Shown here: piece after piece, positions 33,743-45,700 of the stretch | How the letters are laid out: each line of letters opens with the position of its first letter | Position numbering within the stretch: position 1 is the stretch's first letter | NCBI RefSeq assembly: GCF_003945595.2 | Contig: NW_024104445.1 | Coordinates: 744,001 to 808,000, forward strand | Length of the DNA: 64,000 nt | Direction of reading: 5' to 3' | Origin: Pipra filicauda | Lineage: Eukaryota; Chordata; Aves; Passeriformes; Pipridae | The notes under the pieces: model-generated | The model's database searches: none | What the model saw: the letters and a program-made list of their open reading frames with translations, nothing else | What the model was told of the DNA's origin: nothing | Program-made: the position numbers and the translations under genes

Positions 33743-36700
33743 CTAGAACTCAGTCTGCATCCCCTCACCGCTCTCTGTGGTGCCCGTGGGCTGCGGGGGG
33801 CCCGGAGGGGTCACATCCTCGCCCGTCTCCTGGTCGCTGGGCCGGTGACGTTCTGTCCCGGCACTCTGGGCTCCGGGGGCAGGGGACGATGCTGGTGTGA
33901 CGTGGGGCACCTCTGCTGGCACATCGGCTTTGGGGGATGCTGGTGCAGCGTGGGGCAGGCTGGGCTCTGCTGGGACGTTGGCTCCAGGTGATGCCAGCAC
34001 GGATGATCTTGGTGTGGCGTGTGGCACCTCAGCCCCTGAGGGGACATCGGCTCTGGGCACAGGTGATGCCAGCAAGGATGATCTTGGTGTGGCCTGTGGC
34101 ACAACAGCCCCTGATGGGACATCAGCTCCAGGGACAGGAGATGCTGGTGCAGGACGTTTTTCCCCAGCCCCTGATGGGATCTCAGCTCCGGGCACAGGAG
34201 ATGCTGGTGCAGGACGTTGTTCCCCAGCCCCTGATGGGATCTCAGCTCCAGAGACAGGGGATGCTGGTGCAGGACGTTGTTCCCCAGCCCCTGATGGGAT
34301 CTCAGCTCCAGAGACAGGGGATGCTGGTGCAGGACGTTTTGCTCCGGGGACAGGAGATGCTGGTGCAGGATGTTGTTCCCCAGCCCCTGATGGGATCTCA
34401 GCTCCGGGCACAGGAGATGCTGGTGCAGGACGTTGTTCCCCAGGCCCTGACGGGATCTCAGCTCCAGGGACAGGAGATGCTGGTGTGGCACGTTGCCCCC
34501 CAGCCCCTGCTGGGCCCTCAGCTCTGGGCACAGGCGGCGCTGGTGCAACACGTCTCATCCCAGCCCCGGACGGGGCCTCGGCTCCAGGCGATGCCGGTGT
34601 GGGGCGGTGCAGCTCATCCCCTTCACTGGCAGGACCTCGGGGGGTGACACCCCCCGGCACAGACCCTGTCACCCCCTCCTCGCCGGCGCCGCCCTCCCGC
34701 GTGGCATCGGTGCCGTTCGTCAGCTGCTCCTCCTCCTCCTCCTCCCCGGCACCGTCCCCGGGGCTCTCCTGTGCCAGCGCCTCCCGGATCTCCTTCACCC
34801 CACCCGGGGAGCTGGGTGGCACTCCGGGATCCTGCAGCTCCCGCGGCTCGGTGCCCATCTCGTAGGGCAGGGTCCCCTCGTCGTCCTGGATCACCGACAC
34901 CACCTGCCTGGCCCTGCGGCGCCGGTCGCCCTGCCCGGCCGGCTCGGGCTCGGGCTGCCCCGGGTACTCCTCGCCCCAGTCGATGGGGATGCCCTCGCCC
35001 AGCAGGTGCAGGTTGGGGTCGCTGTTGTGTAGGACCATGCTGTCCCGGTACAGGTTGTGCTTGCGCTGCACCGCCGCCTCCTTCACGGCTGGGGGGGAGC
35101 AGAGCGGGGTCAGGGGGGCTGCGGGCACTCGCCAGCCTGGGGCACCTCTGCCAGTCCTCCCCGTGGGGACAGGGAGTGGGGTCTGGAGCTGGGCAAGGGG
35201 GTTCAGCGTCCCACCCACTGCTCAAAGCTGATGCTGGGGCAGCCCCAGTACCCTGAACAGGGTCACCCTTCCTTGTGCAGCCCCCAGCATCCTGAACAGG
35301 GTCACCCTCTCCTCACAGAGCCCCCAGCACCCTCTACAGGGTCACCCCTCCTTGTGCAGCCCCCAGGACCCTGCACAGGGTCACCCCTCCTTGTGCAGCC
35401 CCTGAGACCCTGTACAGGGTCACCCCTTCTTGTAAGCCCCCAGCACCCTGAACAGGGTCACCCCTTCTTGTGCAGCCCCCAGCACCCTGAATAGGGTCAC
35501 CCCCTCCTCACAGAGCCCCCTGCACCCTCTACAGGGTCATCCCTCCTTGTGCAGCCCCCAGCACCCTGCACAGGGTCACCCCCTCCTCATAGAGCTCCCA
35601 GTACCCTTCACTAGGTCACCTCCCCTTGTACAGAACCCAGCACCCTGCACGGGGGTCACCCCCTCTTCATCCAACCTCCAGCACCCTGTTTGGGGTCTCC
35701 CCCTTCTTGTACAGCACCCTGCAGAGGGGGTCACCCCCTCCTCACACAGCCCCCAGCACGGGGTCACCCCTCCTCACACAGGTGCCAGGGACCCTACCTT
35801 GCATGATGTCCTTCATGACTGACTGCAGCACCACCTCCTCGTAGGTGTTCTCCACCAGGATGAAGCTGGCAAAGTCCTCAAAGATCAGCTCCTGAAACTT
35901 GGCCAGTTCCTGCCGGGAGAACGGGCGGCTCAGCCCGGGTGGGAGGGACACTCCAGCCCCTCTGCAGGGAGAGGTGGTCCCTCCCCACACCCCAGACTTT
36001 GCCCTCTTACCCCCTTGCAGGTGGGTGCCAGCTTCTTCAGCAGGAAGGGGATGGTGATCTGCAGCAGGGCCTCCCTGAAGAACTTCTTCCTCACCGTGCT
36101 GCTGTCGTAGTCGAATTTCTGCAGGGTGAGTGAGAGGGTGCCCCAGGGCACAGAGGGCTGAGGGCTGGCAGCCCCCTGAGCTCAGGGACAAACCCCCAAG
36201 TTTTGCCTCCTCCCCGCCCCCCATTTGTAGAGGAGTGAACAGACTCCTCTGCCCTCACATCCCTCTTTCCCAGCTGCTTCCCAGGGTGCCTGAGCCTGGG
36301 GAGAAGCCAACTCCTCCGTGGCTGCCTGAAGGAAGGTTTGGGGGCCAATCTGAACCCTGGGTGGCTTTTACAGTGACAGGGACCTGGCTCCTCCAGGGGA
36401 TTTCCCCCTCTCCATGAAAACCTCAATATAGAGAAGTATTTCCCCAGAAGACTTTTGTTGAAGCGGATACCATCACTCCTGGCATCTTCCCTGGCCCTGG
36501 GACAAGGCCACTGCAGGCCACCAAAGGCCTCACCTTGAGCACCCTCTCGAGGATGCGCTGGATGGACTTGCACAGGTCGTCCTTGCCCTGCAGCTTCCCC
36601 AGCTCCTGGTGCAGCAGCGTCTCGAAGGTGTGCACGGCATCATCCATTTGCTGGGAGCAGAGGAATGGGGTCAGCGTGGGGGGGGAACCAAAGGGACCAG

Positions 36701-39700
36701 CTACAGGGATGGGCAGGGGGCTCTGGGGGCAGTGACACCCCAAAATGAGCCTTATCACAGAATCCCAGACTGGTTTGGGTTGGAAGGACCTTAAAGATTA
36801 TCTTGTACCACCCTCTACTATCCCAGGTTGCTCCAAGCCCTGTCCAACCTGGCCTTGGATGCTTCCAGGGATGGGGCAGCCACAGCTTTTCTGGGCAACC
36901 TGTGCCAGGGCCTCCCCACCCTCACAGGGAAGAATTTATTTTTAATATCCAACAGGCAAATATCCTTCACTCTGGGAGGGTCCCTGACAGCCCAGCGTGG
37001 CATCCACAGCCTCCATCACAAGGACCAAGGGTGTTGGAGGAAGAGGGTGCTCAAAGCTCATCTTCCTACACCCCACTCCAGTTTGGCTGGATCAGATCCC
37101 AGAACTGGGCTCCTGGCCTTGTTGGTGCCGGTGGGCTCAGTGGCAGAGGGGCAGCTGTGGTGTGATGCCCAAGCCTGGGAGCTGCCCACCCTCAGGATTG
37201 ATCCACCCTTAGCTGTGTGCCTGAGACAGGACAGACATCCCAGCCAAACCCTGCCTGGGCTCCCCGGCCCTCTGTGCCCAGCCCAGGGGGGCACGGGAGG
37301 AGCCCAGTCCCCATCCCACCTGTCTCATGTGGATCTGGGCCCTCTGCTTGAAGACAGACGTGCTGGAGACATCGAATCGCTGCTGGAGACCCTCCAGCTT
37401 CAGCTGGTCCATCTTCTCATAGCACGACTGCATCTTCACGGGGTGGAAGGCCAGGTGGGACAGCTTCTCCATGTACTGGGGACAAAGCCAGGCTCAGCAG
37501 GGTGGGACAGCCTCTCCACGTACTCACGGGAAAAAATTCCCCCGTATTTTCCCAGCCTGGGGTCCCCCAGCGCTGCCCACACTGGGGAGGGCAGCAGGAG
37601 TGGCCCTGTCACCCCTGAGCCCACCAGCCAGCAAGGAGCACTGCCGGGTCTCACCTCCACCAGCTTCTCCAGGCCACCCTCGTTGACGACGTTCATGTTC
37701 ATGTCCGTCACCTCCTTGAAGAACACCTCCCTCACCTCGGCAAAGCCCTGGCTCGTGGGGGTCATCAGGGCCTCCAGGATGGAGGAGATGTAGGGCTGGA
37801 CGTGGTTTCTCACACAGACCTCTGCTTTGGGCAGCACGAAGGCTGGAGGGAGCAGGGAGAAGCATGGTGAGGCTCCTCTCTGCCCTGCCAGCTCCTCACA
37901 TCAGGTCCTAAACCCACCCCATGGAGAAGGACCCAGAAGGCTCCCACTGGCAGGACAACCCTTCTTGGAGAGGGCCCCTGGTCTGTACTGAACCCATTCC
38001 TACCATACTTGAAGGGGTGACTTCCCACCTTGTCCCCACCTCCTGGGACAACGCCAGTGAAGGACATGCACCCCAAAACTGTGCCTGGTGGCACCTCCCC
38101 AAGGGTTCCAAGAGCTGCACCCGGGAACAGCCACACCCTGGTGGAACAGGGGGAATGCCACCCCAGGAGCTGGCCGTGGACACATCCATGCACATCCCTG
38201 CGGGGCTGCACCTCGGATCTTGCTGGCCAGGTGCTCCTTGGAGGTGATGATCTGGTCCATGTCGGTGCGGATGGTGCTCTCCAGCCGGGGCCGCTCCTGC
38301 TCACACCGCGCCCTGGCAGCGTCGTACTGGGCCTGGGTCTGCTCATAGACCATCCTGTACACGGCATCTGAGATCTGGGGGGACATGGACAGCTGGGCTG
38401 GTCACCCGCCTGCCCCCTCCACCTCCAGCTGCCCCCCCAGCCATCCCCTGCAGGACCAGCCCAGCCTCTCCCCCTGCCCTGACAGGACTCTGCCTCGCAG
38501 CCTGGCAGTAGGTTGCCGTGCATGGACCCCCCCAAGCTGGGTGAGATGAAGCTCCTGTGGTGCAGAAGCTGCTTCAAAGTGGTGCTGGAGGGGCACAGAG
38601 TTGAGCCTCGAGCAGAAAACCTGCCCCAGGCGGGTCTGGGGAGGCTGCATGTCCAGGGATGCTGCAGATTTGGGGATGCTGCATGTCTGGAGGGCTGCAG
38701 GGCTGGGGATGATGGTGGCCCAGGGCTGCTCCATGTCCAGGGATGCTGCAGGGCTGGAGATGCTGTTGGTCCAGGGATACTGGTGGTCCAGGCAGGAGAG
38801 CCCCTGAGCCCATTGGAAAGCTGTGCACTGCCTGCTCAGCCTGCCTGGGCTCTCAGGAGCCAACCCCACGTGCAGGATGGAGCCACTCGCTGAAGTCTCA
38901 CACTCACTTTGCAGCCAAATGCCGGGATTTTGGGGCTGGCAGGAAGCAGAGCCATCCCCTTCTCCCTCCCTTGGGCTTCCCAGCTTTGCAGTTAAGACCA
39001 CAGCTACTGAGAAAGCAGTGTTTATGTGTTTTCAGGCTGCTCCAGTGGCCCATTACCAGCCTGGTGGTAATTATGTGCCGGGTTTTAAGGTTTTACCAGG
39101 CAGTTTTGAAGAGCCCTCAGTGTTTCGCAAGGGTCTGGGCTGGATTTAGCCTGCGCTGCTCTAAAAATGGCTCACTAAAAATAGCCAGGACAAGCTTTGC
39201 TCCGGGGCTGGGCTTCCTCCTGTTTGCTTCCCTGGCCCCGGGGACGAGGCAGAGCAGGCAGGGCTGGGCAGGGCTGGGCAGGGGCACAGCTTTAAAAAGC
39301 CACTGTGGAGAAAGGACGGATTCTTTGGAGGGGGCCGGGAGAGGGGGCAGGAAAGCTGGTGGGCAGCGGGCCCGGCAGGGAGGGGAGGAAGGAAGCACTG
39401 CAGCCCCCAAAGCTGGGACTGCAGGCAGGGGCAGGGACAGCAGTGGTGATACCCTCCCCCAGCAATCCCAGCCCCACACCTGGATCCAGGTCCGCTGGCG
39501 CTCCGGAGCCTTCCCCTTCAGCCGGGGGCCGATGGTGCTCCTGAGCTCGGGCAGCAGCTCCTCCATCACCAGGTTGCTCAGGACCTGCAAGGCAGGAGGT
39601 TTTGGGGGCCCTGCTCGGCCCCCACGTGCCCCCAGAGCCCGGGGTGGGACAGAGGAGCTCACCTGGGTCTCGTTGCCGCACAGCATGTCCCAGGTGCCGA

Positions 39701-42700
39701 ACTGCTCCTTGGCCTGGCGGTACATGCGCACGGCGTCCGTGAAGGCTGGAGCCTCCACCCTGGAGTCCTCAGAGATCCCTGGAGAGGGCAGGGGGGGGCA
39801 TGAGTGGGCAGCCTGGCACCCCCAGGGAGTTTGCAGCACCCCAGTACACCTTGGCAGGGCATCCCTGCAGTCCCCCATGCCCTCGGAGCTGTGCGAGGAG
39901 CTCGGGGATGTCACCAGGACTGGGGGTCCCCAGGACACTGTCTCTGACTGAGGGGGCAGCAGTGGTTGGAGGTCTCCTATTCTGTCCAGATTAACCCCTC
40001 CAGAGCCAGACTGAGGGCAGGGAGGCACCCAGGAGCAGGGGTTTGGTAGGATGGGGGGCTCAGTGACCCCCAATGGTGCCCGGGGACCTTGGGGCACAGG
40101 GACCCCCAATGATGTGAGGACCCGAGGGCTTGGTGAGCCCTGAAGGCACAGCAGGAGTAGGGGCTCGGCAGGATGGGGGGCTCAGTGATCCCTAATGGTA
40201 CATGAAACCCTGGGGGCTCGGTGAGCTCCAAAGGCACAGCAGGAGCAGGGGGTCAGCAGGATGGGGGGCTGAGTGACCCCTCACACTGCTTGGGGACCAG
40301 TGAGCCCCCCAGCACCACGGACAGGGCAGCTGGGGGGACTGGAGTAAAGGGGGGGCCCTGAAGGGAGCAGAACAGCTCAGGAGGAAGAGGAAAGTGGTCA
40401 AGAGGCATCAGGAATGAGTCAGGGCCCCGTCCCCAGGCAGCTGGGCTGACCCCGAGGTGAGTCACTGCAGCACAGCTCACGGGGTCACCAGCACGAGGGG
40501 GCTCAGACGTCACCCCCACCCTCCCCCAGCACCCATCAGGAGGAGGGGCAGGGTGCTGGGAGCCCGTGGTCACATCCCATGTGGAGGAGGAGGAGGAAGA
40601 GATGGGGACAGTGTGCAGGCAGGACAGCCCAAGAGCTGTCCCACATGTCCCACACACGTCCCTGCCTTGTCCCAGCCTGCCCAGGCTGTGGAGGTGCCTC
40701 ACAGCCAGAGAAACACCCCTGGGATGAACCCCCAGCACCCAACTGCCCTCCCCATGCCCAGACCCCTGGCAGGAGGGAAGCAGGATGGATGTGAGCCCTG
40801 TCAGGGTGACCTGTCCCCCAGCAGAGGCTCTGGGAGAGCATCCCTGCAGTGATGAGAGCAGAGGGTCACAGCACATCCCTGCACCACCCAGGACACCCAG
40901 GGATGGGCTTTCCCTTCCCAGGAGGGACAGCCCGGGGCAGGGAGCGGATCTTTCCCACTGCACACAGACTTTTGTAAGATGATTACAATTAACTCCAAGC
41001 CTAAGCAGCTTTTCCTAAGGGGCAGCTTAATATACGGGGGGGAAAAACACTGAGAAAGTCAAATCTGTCCCTTCTCAGGGCTCAGGGGGAGCCAGAGCCA
41101 GGCTGAGCTCCTCCATCCATAGATCCCAGCAGCTCAGCATCCCCTCCCAGCTGGGACAGCTTGGCACGAGCTTCAGTCCCCAGCCAGAGCTGCTACAGAT
41201 CATCCTCCAAATCCTGCAGAGAGTGGGGCAGGATTCACCCCACAAAAAGCCTCCTGGATCTGCCCCCCCCCCCCAGAGTCACTCACCCCAGGCCAAGCCT
41301 GGGGACGTCCCTGAGTCTGTCCCAAGCCCTGTGCCCTGTCCAGGGACAAGCAGGGCTGAGAGAAGCCCCTGTGCCACTTCATGGGGCAAATTTAATGAGT
41401 TTGCTTCATTAATATGTGTTTTAGGGCATGGAGTGACAGGACAAGGGGGAATGGCTTCCCACTGCCAGAGGACAGGTTAGGTGGGATATTGGGATGAAAT
41501 TGTTCCCTGTGAGGGTGGGGAGGCCCTGGCACAGGTTGCCCAGAGAAGCTGTGGCTGCCCCATCCCTGGAAGTGTCCAAGGCCAGGTTGGAGCAACCTGG
41601 GCTAGTGGGAGATGTCCCTGCCCGTGGCAGGGGGTGGAAACAAGATGATCTTTAAGGTCCCTTCCCACTCAAACCATCCTTAACAAGGGGCAAGACCCTC
41701 AGGGTAGGCACTGCCCCAGCCCCATGTGACACCAAACAGGGCAAGGGACACTTTTGGAGCAGCCAAGGGCTCCAGGGACACGAGGCTGGGCACTGTGTGT
41801 GTGAGGAACAGTGTTGCACATCCCCAGTCCTTCCAGCAGAGCTGGTGTTACAGAAATACAGCCTGAGAAGGGGAGGTGAAAATTCCCACAAGGCTCACAA
41901 CCAGAGGCAGAAACAGAGCCTCTAATTTAGGGATAAAAAAAAATGAAAAGTGCTCAACAACAACAACAAAAGAGCTTTCATGGAATATGAAACAGTATCC
42001 CAGAGCTCAGGAGCAGTGAGGGGCAGGAAGAACAATCTCACAGAGAAATCAGGGCTGTAGGAATGCAGAAGTTCCCCAGCACTGAGCCCTCCCTGCCCAC
42101 TGCCCACCCCAGGAAGGTTTTTCCATCACATGCTGAGGAGAAGGAGAGGGAGGAGAGGATTTATTGGCACAGCTCTGGCAAGGAGCAGGGGTGGTGGAGG
42201 AGCTCACACCTCCCCTGTCTCTCACAGCAGCACTTTGGGTGCTGGGAGGGAGTTAAAGATCATAAATTGGGGTTTTGTTAGCAGGAGATTAATTCCTCTT
42301 TTACCCAGAGCTGGTTTGGCTCACAGTGCCCTGGTGTTGTGGGTCCTGGGGTGCTGAGTTGCATCCAGAAATGATGCTCAGGCACAATCCCAAGAGGGAT
42401 GGAGGGGTCACTGCATCCACCCCCCCCAAAGGAGCCAGGTCCTGGGTGGGCTGAGGGGGCACACTCAGCCCAACGAGACTGGACACTCCCAGCACAAGAA
42501 AATAAAAAAGCAAAATAGATTTCAGGAGATTTAATCTATCATGGGAGGATGGAAACTCCCACTGAAACCCAGGCACCGGATCCCACCCCTTTACTCTGCT
42601 CCCTAAACAGCAGCTCTGGCAAAATCAAGGCAAAATTCAGGCTATACAGAGCTCCCAGGACTGCAAAAAGCACTTACAAAATAGGCAGCATTGCTCTTTG

Positions 42701-45700
42701 CCCACTAAAAGACCCGATTTTGAGCAGGTTTCAGCTCTGGCACCTCCCTCCCCAGGAAACTTCTCCCCATCCCAGGCAGGGCCAGGACCTGGGGCTCAGC
42801 CCAGGAGCTCCCAGGCCACAGCCAAGCAGGAAAATCGTGTTTTCCTGCCAGAGTATTGCTGACGTGGGAGGCAGGTCCTGCCTCCTCCCCGGCCACGCAG
42901 CCCCCGCCCCTCTGCCCACAGCCCTGGCTGCCCTCGGTGGGGTTTGGGATTTGGGGTTTGATGACTGTCTTACTAAGTATTTTCTACCTCAGGGTGGAAA
43001 ATAGGCATGAGGGCAGCTCTTGAGTCAGCCTCTGTGCTGGCTCTGCAAATGCTTGCAGCCCTGGGCAGGTATCCCCAGGGGCAGGGGGACGGAGCTGGGC
43101 ACAGGGATGCTCCAGCAGCTGGATGTTCCTGCTCTGCCCACGCTCCAAGGGGCAGATAAAGGGCTCAACCACAGAATCGTGGAATGGTTTGGGTTGGAAA
43201 GAACATTAAAGATCATCTTGTTCCAACCCCTCTGCCATGGGCAGGGACACCTTCCACTAGCCCAGGTTGCTCCAAGCCCCGGCCAACCTGGTCGTGGACA
43301 CTTCCAGGGATCCAGGGGCAGCCACAGCTGCTCTGGGCAACCTGTGCCATGGCCTCCCCACCCTCACAGGGAAGAATTTCTACCCAATATCCCTTCCAAT
43401 CCTGCCCTCTGGCAGTGGGAAACCAATCCCCTTGTCCTTTCCCCCCAGCCCTTTCCATCTCTCCTGGAGCCCCTTCAGTCACTGTGAGATGCTCTAAGAC
43501 CTCCCCGGAGCATTTCCTTGCCCAGCAGCTCCCACCCGACTCCTCCTCTTGACCTCCAAATCATCATCTTTGGCCCCAAAACCCAACCCTAGCCAGCCAA
43601 CCCAGAGCAGGGGGACAATGCTGTCCCCACCCCGTGTCCCCCCCAGCCCCGCTCACCGTTGTTGCAGTGCCGGACGCAGTCCTGGAACACCGCTCGCCAC
43701 TTGTCCTGCTCCTTGCCCGTCATCACACCCCCCAGCCCCGCTCACCGTTGTTGCAGTGCCGGACGCAGTCCTGGAACACCGCTCGCCACTTGTCCTGCTC
43801 CTTGCCCGTCATCACACAGAAATAGTAGTGCCTGGCATAGGGGTGCCAGAGGATGAGGGGGAAATCCGTGGGGCACTTCAGGATGGGGGAGTGCCCTGAT
43901 TTGGGTGTCACACCTGCAGAGAGGGGAGGACGCTCTGAGGAGGAGGTGGGGCGGGATAGGGGTGGGGGTGTCCATCTCCTTCCCACAGCGTCGTTGCTGG
44001 GAATTGTGACAGAAAGAAAAAAGTGGAAAAAGAGCCTTGCTCTTCCAAAAAGGATATTAGGAGTGAAAAGTGAGAAATGGAATTAAAAGTCATTAAGATC
44101 TCCATGGTTTTCATGGAGCCACGGACCTGTTTTCCTTCTTTCCCTGGTGGCTGTGGCAGGAGCTGAGCGGCAGAGTGTTCACATCCCACTGGGGGGAATG
44201 GGGCTGTTCTCCTTCCCTGCACCCCCACATCCCAAAAGTACTCCTTCCCAAAGGTCCCCAAGGATGCTCCACCCTAAAACCGCCCTTTACAGAAGGTCCT
44301 TATGGATGCTACACCCCAAAACCACCTTTTCCAGAAGACCCTCAGGGATTCTACACCCTAAAATGATCCCTTCCTGAAGGTCTTCAAGGATGCTGCACCC
44401 CAAAACCACCCCTTTCTGAAGGTCCTCTGGGATTCTACACCCCAAAACAACCCCTTCCTGAAGGTCTCCAGGGATGCTACACCCCAAAACAAACCTTTCC
44501 AAAAGGTCCCCACGGATGCTACACCCCAAAATCACCCAATCACCCTTTTCTGAAAGTCCTCAAGGATGCTACATCCCAAACCCACCTTTTCCAGAAGACC
44601 CTCAGGGATTCTACACCCTAAAATGACCCCTTACAGAAGGTCCTCAGGGGTTCTACATCCCAAAACTGCACCTTCCTGAAGGTCTTCTAGGATCCTACAC
44701 ACCAAAACCACCCTTTCCAGAAGGTCCTAAGGGATTCTACACCCTAAAACAACCCCTTCTAGAAGGTTTACAGGGATGTTACACCCCAAAAAACTACCTC
44801 ACCCCTTCCCAAACATCCTCAGGGATGCTACACCCCAAAACCTCCCTTTTCAAAGGTCCCAAGGGATGTTATACCCCCAACTCACCTTTTCCAGGAGGCC
44901 CTCAGGGATTCTACACCCTAAAATGACCCCTTACAGAAGGTTCCCAGGGATGCTACACCCCAAAACTACACCTTCCTGAAGGTCTTCCAGGATCTACACA
45001 CCAAAACCACCCTTTCCTGAAGGTCCTCAGGGATGCTACACCTCAAAACCACCCTTTCCTGAAGGTCCTCAGGGATGCTACACCCCAAAACCACCCCTTC
45101 CTGAAGGTCTTCCAGGATCCTACACACCACAACCACCCTTTTCTGAAAGTCCTCAGGGATGCCCACATCCCAACACCACCCTTTCCAGAAGGCATCACGC
45201 ACCCCAAACCCCCCCCTCCTTCCCACAGGTGCCCAGGGGGTGCCCAGCAGCGTCAGGGGGTGCAGGGGGCTCACCAGGCAGGCTGTTGTTCACCAGCTCC
45301 AGGTACTGCTCCACGGAGGTGAGCACCTTGTAGCCGGCGCTGTTGACCAGCACACGGGGCGGCAGCTCCCGCTCGTAGGCCTGGGCGGGAGGAGGAGGTG
45401 GTCACGGATGAGGGGGAGCATCCACGGCCACCCCACCACGTCTGGGGGTCCCCTCAGGAGCTGTCCCCACTGGAGATGGGCAGAAGGGGGGGTTCTCCTC
45501 ACCAGTTTGTTCTCGTAGAGGACCAGGCCGTAGTTGTGCGGGACGACGCAGAACCGGTTCCGCCACTTCTTGTTCTCCTCGATGTACTGGAAGATGTTGC
45601 CCGAGTAGATGACATGGTCCTCCAGAGGGACCTGGGGGAGCAGACAGAGAGGTGGGAGGCACAGGGGGGTCGGTGAGGGGCAGCTCTGGCTCGGGGAGCT

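Noticed and set aside
33897..34865. 322-residue plus-strand open frame made of GDAGAGR-type repeats, collagen-like at a glance
   Set aside because: It is exactly antisense to the NIBAN2 C-terminal repeat exon. The 60-bp unit keeps this frame open by chance, and the minus-strand frame has conserved NIBAN2 sequence at both ends.
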